Assembly (NCBI GenBank): GCA_911728435.2
Contig: OU452201.1
Location: forward strand, 23,622,001 to 23,686,000
DNA: 64,000 nucleotides
Direction of reading: 5' to 3'
From: Apoderus coryli
Taxonomy: Eukaryota; Arthropoda; Insecta; Coleoptera; Attelabidae
Below are positions 46,641-55,739 of the stretch, in pieces (position 1 is the stretch's first letter; the number at the start of each line of letters is the position of its first letter). The notes under the pieces are model-generated. The model made no database searches. It was not told the origin of the DNA and worked only from the letters and a program-made list of their open reading frames with translations. A program made the position numbers and the translations under genes.

Positions 46641-46799
46641 TTCAGATAATATCTAAGCGGTAAAATGAAACTTAGTGTCGTCTATTTGATGTTATTTTTT
46701 TGAACATACTGGTATTATCATTTTTGACTATAGACTTTTTTGTGTGTAGGTATTAAATAATTAATTTTGCTGTATCTAGTGTAAGGTATATTAAGTTGA

Positions 46800-48640
46800 T
46801 TTTCTTCAATTCAATTCAATTCAATTATTCTTCAATAAAGGCCTTTATTATTATGATTATTATTATTAAGTTTCAATTGTTTTTAAGGTGTTAAAACAAC
46901 TACGTAATCAAAATATTTTTTTTCTTGAAAATAAAATGTATAGGAACTATCATTATTTGAACGTTATCTATCATTTGGTCAAGTCCTGCCCTAATAAATT
47001 GAACCACCCTGTATAAAAATATGTTATGTTTAATATCTTCGCAAGATAGAAAAACTTGCTTTCATAAACCGCTACTTATAATTTTATTTACTGACGAATT
47101 ACTGGCAAGTACTAATTTTAATAGCAAATCAGTCAATGCGTTCCCGACTTCTTTGTGGATGTAAAACATGAACTGTAGTATAATTTTACGAGCCTTTCTG
47201 TCCTACATAGAATACTAAAATTTCATTAAATAATACAAATCGGGACACAAGTTAGAGTCGAACAGCAGGTATACTGATAAAACTCTTTCGGATTTTTTGC
47301 TCTGATAAGCTAGAGTCTTTTTCACCTGATCTCTGAATAAAAACTTCCGCACCATTAGCGGACACCCTGTATAAACAGGGTTGATAAATTATTTAGACTT
47401 ACTTGAAAAGAGCACTTATATCTGCCCTCCAAGGATTTTTGTAATCTACCTAAGTATTTCAAATTGCCATATACCTATATTTTAAAGGTTTATTGAATTA
47501 GCTATCAGAAATTTAGCATACCTACATATATGCAAAACTTTCGCAAAAAGTTTGCTTGCTTCTGGTTATTTCGAATAATATAGACAGACTGTAGTCAGGT
47601 AAACATAGCAACCGAGTTATAAATCACCTGATAAGCTCTCCTTGTGACACATAAAAACTGTTTCACGACAGATTAGAGTACACTGAAACGTTAGGAAACT
47701 TTTTACGGAAAATATAAATTAAATTACATAAGAGATATATTTTTCGCTTTCTACATAACAGCATCTTGGAAAATTAAATCAAAAAGATAATTTGCAAACT
47801 GACAAAACTGAGGTATTATATTTCCAAATAATCAAATAGACATTTGAACGTATGAAACCAAGGGTGATCTTATATCAATGCTAATAAGAATAGTAAATAG
47901 GCCACAATCGTCTCGTAAACATTCTATAACAACAATATAATATTATATTTTTGTATAAAATTTCATGCCCTAATAAAATTACCTTGGAGTTTCATCTTTC
48001 AGGTGAACAGAACTGCATCGAATTGCGAGGATTTTATAATATTAATCAATATTATTAGTTTATTTTTGTGTAGTAGTAGTAGTGTATAGTAGTAGGCTCC
48101 TCCAATATTATTCTACGCCAAAGGTTCTACTCATCCATTATATGAAGAAAAAGGTGCCAACAACGACAGAATTCACTCAAAATCATTAGAGTTATTGGGA
48201 TTGCGAAAAAACTCGAGAATAACTGTCAACCACTATAATACTTTCTAGACAATTTATTATTATTTTTCAGCAGGCGGTGTGAGGTTTTTTGTAGGTTTTT
48301 AGTTCGAAACAAGTCGGAAATAACCATATGCCCTCCAAAAAAATTATTTAGTTTATGTATTCTCTAGGTTGGTTAAAATTTACCTATTATAATTTGATAA
48401 AACTACAAATTTTATATGTTGATCGATTCACTAAACAATTAATTCAGAGATACACTCTGACCCATTTTACTGTGAGTAAACATATTTTAAATTGTTTTTG
48501 CAAACCATCATTAATCTTTTGTTAGCGACATTTAATTTATTTAATGCACTTGTAATATACAAAAATGTTCGCAACCCTTTATCACTAGCGTGTTCTACAT
48601 ACCGCTTTTTAAATCTAAAAATGTCCTAATTATTTAGTTC
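46800..48640. other. Stretch with no recognised gene
   Basis: A (TTCAA)n/(ATT)n LINE-type tail lies at 46807-46870 (CAATAAAGGCCTTTATTATT). CCACCCTGTATA at 47006-47017 and ACACCCTGTATA at 47363-47374 are element ends. No ORF of note. Confidence 0.5.
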
Positions 48641-48654
48641 TCCGTACACGGTTT

Positions 48655-49676
48655 TTCACGGTCGATGGTTAGATAGATAGACTTTCATGAAAAACGAGAC
48701 ACAGGATTATTTTGAAATTGTGGTTACTAGGTAGGTCAATCTAATCTACACTATCACTGTTTTTAAATAGATATTTATTTTAAATGTTTTTGACCAAAAA
48801 TTTGTAATTTTTTGTTTGATAAGTGATAATTGATTGAATTTACCCTCGTAGATATAGTTGTTTAGTTTAAATACGAGTACCTCATCTCTTTTTGTGTAGC
48901 TTTTGATATACCTAAATGTGATCTATTTTTCAGTTGTAATTTAGAATATAAATGGAATAAATGTTTAGTTCAACACAGAAATAAATTGGGCATTTTATTA
49001 CAAGTATATACAATTAAATATCTTAAATCAAATATATAACACTGGCGTAGTCGGTAGTTGCGTAATTAGTGCAAAAAAAATGTCAGTGGGTAGGTATATT
49101 AGAAGTTTTTTCGAAAGAAAAAAACTGGCCAATTTATATAACACGTCTTAACCAATATTTTTTATTTTTATTATTTATTTGTGCAGTCCAAATAGCTGGG
49201 TTAGCTGAACAGACAATTATGACCATTGGCCATGATTGAACTGAAACTCGCCTAATATAAAAAAAATAAAGGCCTTTATTATTAAATAAGCCGGAGGAAA
49301 TGGAATATGAGGCATTGGTAAAAGTAGTTGCACAGCGTCTTCAACCAACACCTTCAGAAATTGCGGAACGTTATTTAATCCGCCAAAGGAAACAGGAAGT
49401 CGGTGGGTCCATATCAAACTATGTTTCAGCATTAAAAAAATAGCTAAATCGTGTAATAACGGTGCAAATTTGTAAGAACAACTTCGTGATCAACTCGTTT
49501 TTGGCTTAAAAAATGAAACAATTAGACAGCATTAGTATAACAATACTGATCAAGTTTTGGCAGTGATTTAACAAGGTCTTAGTTCCAAAGTGGTCGCAAA
49601 TTCAAGTAGCACGTTTAACTAGTAAAAATAGGCATAAGTCATTTCTCTCCAATGGAACACCCTGTATATATAACTC
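48655..49676. mobile_element. CACCCTGTATA-family element split by a gypsy remnant
   Basis: 48655-48780 (TCGATGG, then GATTATTTTGAAAT..GTGGTTACTAGGTAGGTCAA) matches the left part of 44368-44790, and 49585-49676 (GTCGCAAATTCAAGTAG...GGAACACCCTGTATA) matches its right part. The about 800 bp between are unrelated and contain a Ty3/gypsy fragment, so the retroelement landed in this element. Confidence 0.55.
48800..49585 (+). mobile_element. Ty3/gypsy LTR retrotransposon remnant (LTR end, PBS, gag)
   Basis: TGGCGTAGTCGGTAG at 49043-49057 fits a primer-binding site complementary to tRNA-Ser, as used by the 17.6/297 group, and directly follows a presumed LTR end (..ATAACA). From 49292 the plus strand reads EEMEYEALVKVVAQRLQPTP, SEIAERYLIRQRKQE and SISNYVSALKK, then with a frame change EQLRDQLVFGLKNETIR, the retrotransposon gag domain. 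Stops, frameshifts and the lack of pol show a dead fragment. LTR start is uncertain. The minus ORF 49217-49432 is a shadow. Confidence 0.7.
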
Positions 49677-49689
49677 TACAGGTTGAAAG

Positions 49690-52190
49690 ATGAATAAACA
49701 TGCTACAAGAATTCTACATTAAATTTTTAGAAAGTCTTATTTTAAAAACTTTGAAACTCGTCCCTAATTTGAGTCGGTGATTTATTTTCTTGGATATGAA
49801 ATATTCAGAAGCTTTTCGAATAGGCAGATGCACTCGCTTCTGAATTCATGAGCGGAGAAGGTATTGGAAAAAAATCGGTATATAAAGATAGGCTAAAGCG
49901 TTTATCACGGGAAGAGATTTTTGTAAATTGTTTGTTTGTAAATTGTCACTGTCACTAACAGTATTGCACATCTTTCACCGGCATCGAGTAATCAACAATC
50001 AGCAACCATCGAGAAGTAATGCACAGGCCCGTGTGGCAGATATATAAAACACGTACTCAGCAATATTTTCAATTTGAGTTTATCTAAGTTCACGCAAAGT
50101 TGCTCTGAAGACACTGACGGAATGATTAGCGAAACGTTAGCTAGTTAGACGCACGATATCTCCAGAAGAATTGTTTCTATAATGAGGGAAAACTTATTTA
50201 TCGATACCAAACTAAAGTAACATAGTTTTGTGTTGATTTAGGTGAATGTCTTCTCTTGTAATACATCGTACTCTTTAGATATGATACTAATTGGATGTAA
50301 TTTTGCCGCTCCTTTGATTCTTCTCTTTTCTTTACTTTTTTTGTCCGATCAGTACATCCTGAGTTTGAATTTATTTATATATATAATTATTAATTAGGCA
50401 CAGGCCTATTCATTAATTCATGATACAAATAACTTGGGTTGAGATGTTTGGAGCAGACACGCCAATTAGAAATATTAAATGTATATGCACGACAACAATT
50501 ATTAAACCATTTTACCCTCAATTCACTGTCCTAAGGGAATCCAAAAAAAGAAGTTTGTTTGTCACAGTTTTTACTACTATATTATTCGAGTTGCAACCAA
50601 ATACAGCGCACTTCATTTTAATATTGATAAAATAAAAACATTACAGAATAAATTCGAATCACTACTAAACTTAAATAACTTCCTGACTACCTCAAATCAT
50701 TTCTTCCAATCAAATTCAGAAAATAATACAAAAACTTCTTGCTTCGGAATAATTACCTCCCATAAACGTGGTCAATTTTTGTGTGTTGATAAATTCATGT
50801 GAGAGAGAGAAAAGGAATTTCATTCGCACCTACTTAATTCAATACTACTTAATTTTTATCTACTATTTGTTTATTAGTACGATTTACAATGTATTTTATA
50901 TAAATGTCTATTTCTGCAAGGTTAGGACTTGATCTTCTTTAAATTGTTTTCCTAGGTGTGTGTGTAGATCTTTTATTATTAGTGTTAGTATTGTTATTAT
51001 TATTATTTTTGTTCCGGAAATTATTTCCCATTTAGAATGTCATTTTATTTCGAACTATAATAAATAAATAAAAAATAAATTATAAAAAAGAAATCACAAA
51101 TATCAAAAATACGGGCACAAAACAAGAAAATAATACGTGTTATTGTACTTTGAAATGACTTTTTACCACGCACGCGCACCGACGACGTCACATGAAATTA
51201 TTTTACATTATTATTATTAATGTAATATCAATGAAGAGGACTGTAAATCATCCAACATTAAAATGCCCCAAAGCATATACGCAGTTGTGAATGTTTGTTA
51301 TTAAGTCTCATTCACTACCTAGTTATAATTGCCCCAAATTAACGTTCAGTTCAGGTTTAATATTTCACCAATATTCTGGGTTTTTATTTACATAGGAAGT
51401 AAACACATTTACTAGTATTTCGTAAAAAAAAATGATTGAAACTGCTGCAACTAAAGTTCGCATTTTCTGATATATACTTCAGTTTTGCATAAATCCCAAT
51501 AATGTGCTCGTTATCAGAAGGCAATAACTATCAACAATTTATATTTAGACTCTTGAACTTTTGAACCTTCATAGTTGCATATTATATAGAGCAAATATAA
51601 TTTAATTTTAATAACACATTTGCTTTCCTTCGTAGTTATACGTTATACGTACCGCTTACATGAAAGTAAGGTATCCTTCGCTTGCATTTAATGGAAAATT
51701 TCATGAGCAACACGTTATTTAATTTTAGTTTAAAATTCACGAAATTTGCTCGACAATTTTGAAATGGTTTCTATTTAATAATGACGGATTTTCCGTTAAT
51801 ATACTTTACGCTATTGCAGAATACACAGTGTGAAAATATTAAAAAGTAAACGATAATTTTAAGTTACTAACATTACTAGTTAATAACTTTTATATTTTGC
51901 AATATAAAGTCGGCTTTTGTGGCGCATCAAATATCATTAATTAGTTTCTGAAGATGGTCGACGAATGCTTCCAGTTTCAGGCTTATTGTGAATTTCCATT
52001 ATCTTTATGCCATCCAATCTCAAAAACCTTGTATTATCAACTAGTCCATGGTCTGATATAGGTTAGTACCAATATCTGTTAGTGCAGTAAGTCTCTGTCC
52101 TCTGTCCAAAAAATAGCATCCCTCCTTTGTTGTAAGACCTCACGCACTACATTGTATGACATTCACAAAATTACGATTTTATAAATTAAA
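49690..52190. other. Stretch with no recognised gene
   Basis: Noncoding except for the hammerhead-like motif listed at 50.1 kb. The ORF at 50420-50635 has no recognisable domain. An (ATT)n/(TTATTA)n run lies near 50990-51005. Confidence 0.5.
50102..50141 (+). ncRNA. Hammerhead-like motif
   Basis: Plus strand: GCT, CTGAAGA (50105-50111), a weak stem II (CTGA/TTAG), GAAA (50131-50134), CGTT, then AGC pairing with GCT as a 3-bp stem I. The end GAAACGTT is shared with the Penelope-like ribozymes at 52.3/53.8 kb and with 26.9 kb. Stem II is poor, so activity is doubtful. Confidence 0.35.
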
Positions 52191-52260
52191 CAATAAGAGA
52201 GATTATAGTGAGAAATTAATGGGTTTTAGGTCTTTTGTAAAAGAAACTAATGTATTTTAA

Positions 52261-52298
52261 GCCAACGTTTCGACAATCTTTATTGTCATCCTCAGGGC
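52261..52298 (-). ncRNA. Hammerhead-like ribozyme in left Penelope terminal repeat
   Basis: Mirror copy of 53790-53827: GCC-CTGAGGA-T-GACAAT-AAAG-ATTGTC-GAAAC-GTT-GGC on the minus strand, which is the sense strand of the element. Stem II is 6 bp with tetraloop AAAG, and stem I is GCC/GGC. Confidence 0.6.
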
Positions 52299-52989
52299 AC
52301 AACTGAAAAGAACAAAGTTCCCAAGTATAATAAAGAAATGTTACATATAAAATACAGATACACATATACAATCTCATATCAACTAATATTTCTCTTCTTT
52401 TCTTGTTTGTTAAATTGTAATATAGATTTTAAAAAATATAATAGGGTAGAATAACTCGAAAAGAAAAGTTAAAAAACAATTAAAAACATTAAAAAATGAA
52501 TTAAATAATTCTGATAGCACATAAAATTTTAAAATATGTTATCATAAATAAAAAAAAAAAAACAAGAAACACAATAATAAGATCAGTATAACAAACGAAA
52601 CTAAGTCAGAAATTTGTCCTGTTGAAAACCGTATATAATGCATATAAAAAATCCATATAAAGATGTGCAAATAAAATTTATAAAAACTTACATCATTGTT
52701 TCTTTTTGTCGGTAAGAATTTTTGATATAAACGAGACACGCACAAACAGAACACATGTATGTATACTTATGTATAAATAAAATAACATAAAAGCATAACA
52801 ACAATACAATATCACTAGTCGTCTAATCTGGATGGTATTTTATTTAGTGAAAAATGTAAATGTACCTATTAACAATCAAACAATTTAAAATTTCAGTTTA
52901 ACCAAAAAATAAAACAAAAACCTGCCATAGGTACAGACATCGAGAAACAGTATCATTATAATTGTGAATTTGGTATACAAGGGATGTTT

Positions 52990-53715
52990 CTATAGAATGT
53001 TAAAATATGCCGAATTTAAATTTTCAATATCACTTCTGACGTTAATAGAGTTTTTCTCTTTTTTAATACAAATCATTTCGTCCATTAAACGTTTTTTTAA
53101 TATTTTTTGTTGGCCAACAATTTTAGTATTGTCAAAATCAAAACGATGTAAGTGGTCAAGCGTATGTTGGGCAAGTGCTGTAGGATTAGGTTTTCTTTTT
53201 AAAGGGTTTAAAATGTTAGTGGAGTCTCTTTTGTGTTCGCTGATTCTAGTTTTCAAGTATCTGTTCGTCTGACCTATGTACACTTTGTTACAGTTTAAAC
53301 AAGGTATTTCGTACACTACCCCAGATTTGAATTCATTCGGGGTTCTAGATTTTAATTGAGAGAAAAACTTTTTATTAGTGTTTTCGCACTTTAAACAAAC
53401 CTTGACATTATTCTTATTCAAAATACTCGTTAGTTTTTCAGATAAGTTCTTGACATAAGGGATTTTAAAATATTTAATATTAATGGTGGTAGGTATATCA
53501 TCTGGTGGTTGTGTTTGGTGATCATGATATAAGAAGCGTCTTATAATACTCATTGGATAATTGTTCTTTATCAAATATTCTTTTATTTTGTTTAGATTCT
53601 GGTCCCAAAATTGTTGACCGGATAAGTGTAAAGCCCTATATTTTAAGTTTTGAATAATAATAATTTTCTGTGAAAATGGGTGAGAAGAAAAGAAGTTTAG
53701 AAAACGCTCAGAGCG
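52990..53715 (-). CDS. Penelope-like GIY-YIG endonuclease, C-terminal ORF
   Basis: The frame is open from inside the right terminal repeat to the stop at 52990, with no obvious start codon of its own; the first ATG is at 53553. It begins with a linker (RFLNFFSSHPFSQK, ALHLSGQQFWDQNLNKI) that in Penelope-like proteins sits between the RT and the endonuclease. Then come VCLKCEN and the GIY-YIG domain: GVVYEIPCLNCNKVYIGQTN, YLKTRISEHKRD, ALAQHTLDHLHRFD and KRLMDEMICIKKEKNSIN. The Cys pairs and His residues of the Penelope-specific zinc-binding linker are visible. The domain would nick DNA for target-primed reverse transcription in the nucleus. No stops or frameshifts, consistent with a recent copy. 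Confidence 0.85.
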   Translation of the reverse strand, partial: RSERFLNFFSSHPFSQKIIIIQNLKYRALHLSGQQFWDQNLNKIKEYLIKNNYPMSIIRRFLYHDHQTQPPDDIPTTINIKYFKIPYVKNLSEKLTSILNKNNVKVCLKCENTNKKFFSQLKSRTPNEFKSGVVYEIPCLNCNKVYIGQTNRYLKTRISEHKRDSTNILNPLKRKPNPTALAQHTLDHLHRFDFDNTKIVGQQKILKKRLMDEMICIKKEKNSINVRSDIENLNSAYFNIL

Positions 53716-53789
53716 ATTGTATATGTGTATCTGTATTTTATATGTAACATTTCTTTATTATACTTGGGAACTTTGTTCTTTTCAGTTGT

Positions 53790-53827
53790 GCCCTGAGGAT
53801 GACAATAAAGATTGTCGAAACGTTGGC
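53790..53827 (+). ncRNA. Hammerhead-like ribozyme in right Penelope terminal repeat
   Basis: Plus strand: GCC (53790-53792), CTGAGGA (53793-53799), one unpaired T, stem II GACAAT-AAAG-ATTGTC, GAAA (53817-53820), CGTT, GGC (53825-53827). The box order fits a type I hammerhead with a minimal self-complementary stem III, as published for Penelope-like elements. The unpaired base after CTGAGGA and the GTT cleavage triplet are departures from the ideal. Confidence 0.6.
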
Positions 53828-53929
53828 TTAAAATACATTAGTTTCTTTTACAAAAGACCTAAAACCCATTAATTTCTCACTATAACAAGAATAGAGGTCG
53901 TAAAAATTGAAAATTATAATAAGAGAGAT

Positions 53930-54136
53930 GTTTTTGGCGACACCTAGCGTGAACAGGCAATATGCCGGGTGAAACACAGTTCACAAACTAGATGCGCCCG
54001 AATCCCCTAGCAGGGAGGCTTAATTTAAGAATTGCTTGTTACATAAAGCAACAAGACTTTAAGTTATGTGTTAGTGTGCAACAAATTTCCAACATAACTT
54101 AAAGTCTTGTTGCTTTATGTAACAAGCAATTCTTAA
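53930..54136 (+). repeat. Non-ribozyme copy of the 29.2-kb repeat family, ending in a palindrome
   Basis: GCGACACCTAGCGTGAACAG, GGCAATATGCCGGGTGAAAC, TAGATGCGCCCGAATCCCCT and CAGGGAGGCTTAATTTAAG match, in order, the minus strand of 29735-29400. The last part, GAATTGCTTGTTACATAAAG, also matches 29238. The ribozyme segment is missing. Confidence 0.6.
54025..54136. repeat. Perfect 44-bp inverted repeat
   Basis: Arms 54025-54068 and 54093-54136 are exact reverse complements (44 of 44), starting TTAAGAATTGCTTGTTACAT, around a 24-nt loop. Part of each arm matches the end of the hammerhead-bearing repeat at 29.2 kb, so the palindrome may consist of two repeat ends joined head to head. Confidence 0.85.
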
Positions 54137-54424
54137 ACAATAAGGTTTTACAAATACATTGCCTGCAATTAGAACATAATAAAATGATAAAGCTATTCCT
54201 TCGTGTATCAGTTATCATTGTTTCATTACAGCTATATTCCTTATACAGGGTGTTCCCTATGTTATAATACAAATTAATACATACAATATGAATAAACAAA
54301 AATTGTAATTTGCTTAAAAAATGTTGTCATATTTTATTTTAATAACAAACGGCCAATAGACTAAGTTGCAATCCTCGAGACAATATTTCAACCTTAAAAA
54401 TAATTGAGATCGAATGGAATATAT

Positions 54425-54535
54425 CCATACATTTCTTGCATCCCTAATAATGAAAGACAGAATATAGCGATACATTTCTTGCATCTCTAATAATGAAAGA
54501 AAGAATATATAGATACATCTCTTGCATCTCTATGT
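54425..54535. repeat. Minisatellite, unit about 44 bp, 2.6 copies
   Basis: ATACATTTCTTGCATC(C/T)CTA followed by ATAATGAAAGA(C/A)AGAATATA(G/T) repeats twice, with a partial third unit ending in CTATGTTC. It lies within the 1.5-kb transposon. Confidence 0.75.
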
Positions 54536-55074
54536 TCATTGAACTTTTTTATTATTATTGCAATTGTAGCCCGTCTGGTGAGGACGGTAAAAAATCAATA
54601 TTCGAATGCCAAATGTGTCAAATTGTGTCATTTAAAAACAATTCTGCCAGATTTAGTTCATGTGAATAGTAGTAAAATAAAAATAAGTATAAATTAGTAG
54701 TTTTTTTAGATAAGATAATGTTTTAATATTATTATTTTTTTTCTAAAATAATCCATATCCGGAGAGAAGCGGTGAATTTATATTCAAATAAAACTACGTT
54801 TTAATATTTGTTATATTATTGTGCGAGTTGAGTAAATTAAATTTATTGGAAAATCAAGTAGCTATCTAATAATGTTCCATGTGTAAATCTATTGTTTAAT
54901 GTGTGGATTTATTGAGGAGAATGTGGTGGAATATGTTTATGGTGAAAATCTTCAAATAACGTGTGGCATCACCGAATTTCTCATCTTTTCTTGATTGTTG
55001 CCAGATTTTGAATGAATTAAATTGAATGACATATAATTAATATGGAATTTTTTCTATAACCAAATTATTACTGA

Positions 55075-55385
55075 CAGAATTAGCATACGACACGCCAGCC
55101 GAGAGTTACGTATCCCCAGCAGTTTAATTTTTAAAACTTTACAAGGAAATCCTTATAAAGCATATCATTTTAGAGGAGTCCGAGCTTTAAATCCTGGTGA
55201 CCAACATCGATGAATAGCATTTTCTATGTGGATTATTGCAAAAATTGAACAGACGAGTATTGTAAACTTCCATAATCCCCAGATCGAAAGACCGTGAAAC
55301 TTCTAAAATGAGTTTGGCGTTCATGTTTGGATGGCTGTTGTAGGATATTTGGTATTGTGGGTCTCTCAAAATAAAAGAAGGCGAC
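55075..55385 (+). pseudogene. Tc1/mariner-superfamily transposase remnant
   Basis: Plus strand: ISIRHASRELRIPSSLIFK, LQGNPYKAYHFRGVRALNPG and DQHR-stop-IAFSMWIIAK, then VHVWMAVVGYLVLWVSQNK. The first part matches the paired-type DNA-binding domain and linker (RELGIPRSS...YKPYHFQKVQ), and the last part the beta-strands of the DDE core (VNVWMGV.G...). The first catalytic block in between is deleted and stops are present. The minus ORF 55187-55387 is its shadow. Confidence 0.6.
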
Positions 55386-55589
55386 ATTTTTTAAGCAAAT
55401 TACAATATTTCTTTATTAATATGAAGTCAAAAAAGCGAAATATTCCAGCTACAAAACAAATTGGGGTGCCCCCTGTCCCATCTAGTTTGATACGCTTATG
55501 ACCATAATGTTAGAAATCCTTTTTGTTTGGCTTATTAAGAATTAGAAATCAAATATATGTGTGAAATTTCATTGATTAATCTAAAAACG

Positions 55590-55621
55590 TTTCGTTAATA
55601 TTCACAAAAAACCATCATCAG
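55590..55621 (-). ncRNA. Weak hammerhead-like core
   Basis: Minus strand: CTGATGA, T, a GGTT/AAC stem II around a long loop, GAAACGTT. No stem I pairing. Probably a decayed Penelope-like end. Confidence 0.25.
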
Positions 55622-55739
55622 GTGCTAATTTTGTATCTCGGTTACAATGCGTATGTTTATAGGAACTTTTTATTTCTTAAAGATCACTGTTCTACCACCT
55701 GTAGTAATTTGTTGTAACACATAGGGAACACCCTGTATT

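Larger units (their letters stand above)
39205..46746. mobile_element. 7.5-kb inverted-repeat unit carrying a SAMD3-like gene
   Basis: The ends match as inverted repeats over 23 nt with two differences: left TACACACAAAAAAATCTATG at 39203, and right (reverse complement of 46726-46748) TACACACAAAAAAGTCTATA. Treating TA as target duplication gives ends CACACAAAA at 39205 and 46746. Inside each end lies an array of (C)AATTTGA/TCAAATTG-type motifs: about 20 in 39225-39800 on the left, and about 6-8 in 46400-46640 on the right. Such subterminal arrays are typical of transposase-binding regions. The only gene inside is the SAMD3-like one; I find no known transposase. Some introns hold later insertions, so the unit is not young. 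Alternative: chance inverted ends flanking an ordinary gene. Confidence 0.55.
52204..53917 (-). mobile_element. Penelope-like element, young, lacking the RT domain
   Basis: Two identical 170-bp sequences lie in inverted orientation at 52204-52373 and 53715-53884, enclosing a GIY-YIG-type ORF on the minus strand. AATAAGAGAGAT occurs at 52192-52203 against the left end and again at 53918-53929, 33 bp beyond the right repeat. This fits a 12-bp target-site duplication plus a short terminal extension like that described for Penelope. Identical terminal repeats imply recent insertion. The RT domain that normally precedes the endonuclease is absent: the right terminal repeat runs directly into the RT-EN linker. 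The copy is therefore non-autonomous. Confidence 0.85.
54246..55735. mobile_element. 1.5-kb inverted-repeat transposon with transposase remnant
   Basis: Ends CAGGGTGTTCCCTATGT (54246) and ACATAGGGAACACCCTG (55735) are flanked by TA on both sides, and the match continues more loosely (TTATAATACAAATTA / GTTACAACAAATTA). Inside is a second, 22-bp inverted pair, ATTGTAATTTGCTTAAAAAA at 54302 and its complement at 55385-55406. This is an old Tc1/mariner-type element of the CACCCTGTATA group. Confidence 0.65.

Noticed and set aside
51945..51975. CTGAAGATGGTCGACGAATGC as a hammerhead
   Set aside because: No GAAA box in the right place and no loop for stem II.
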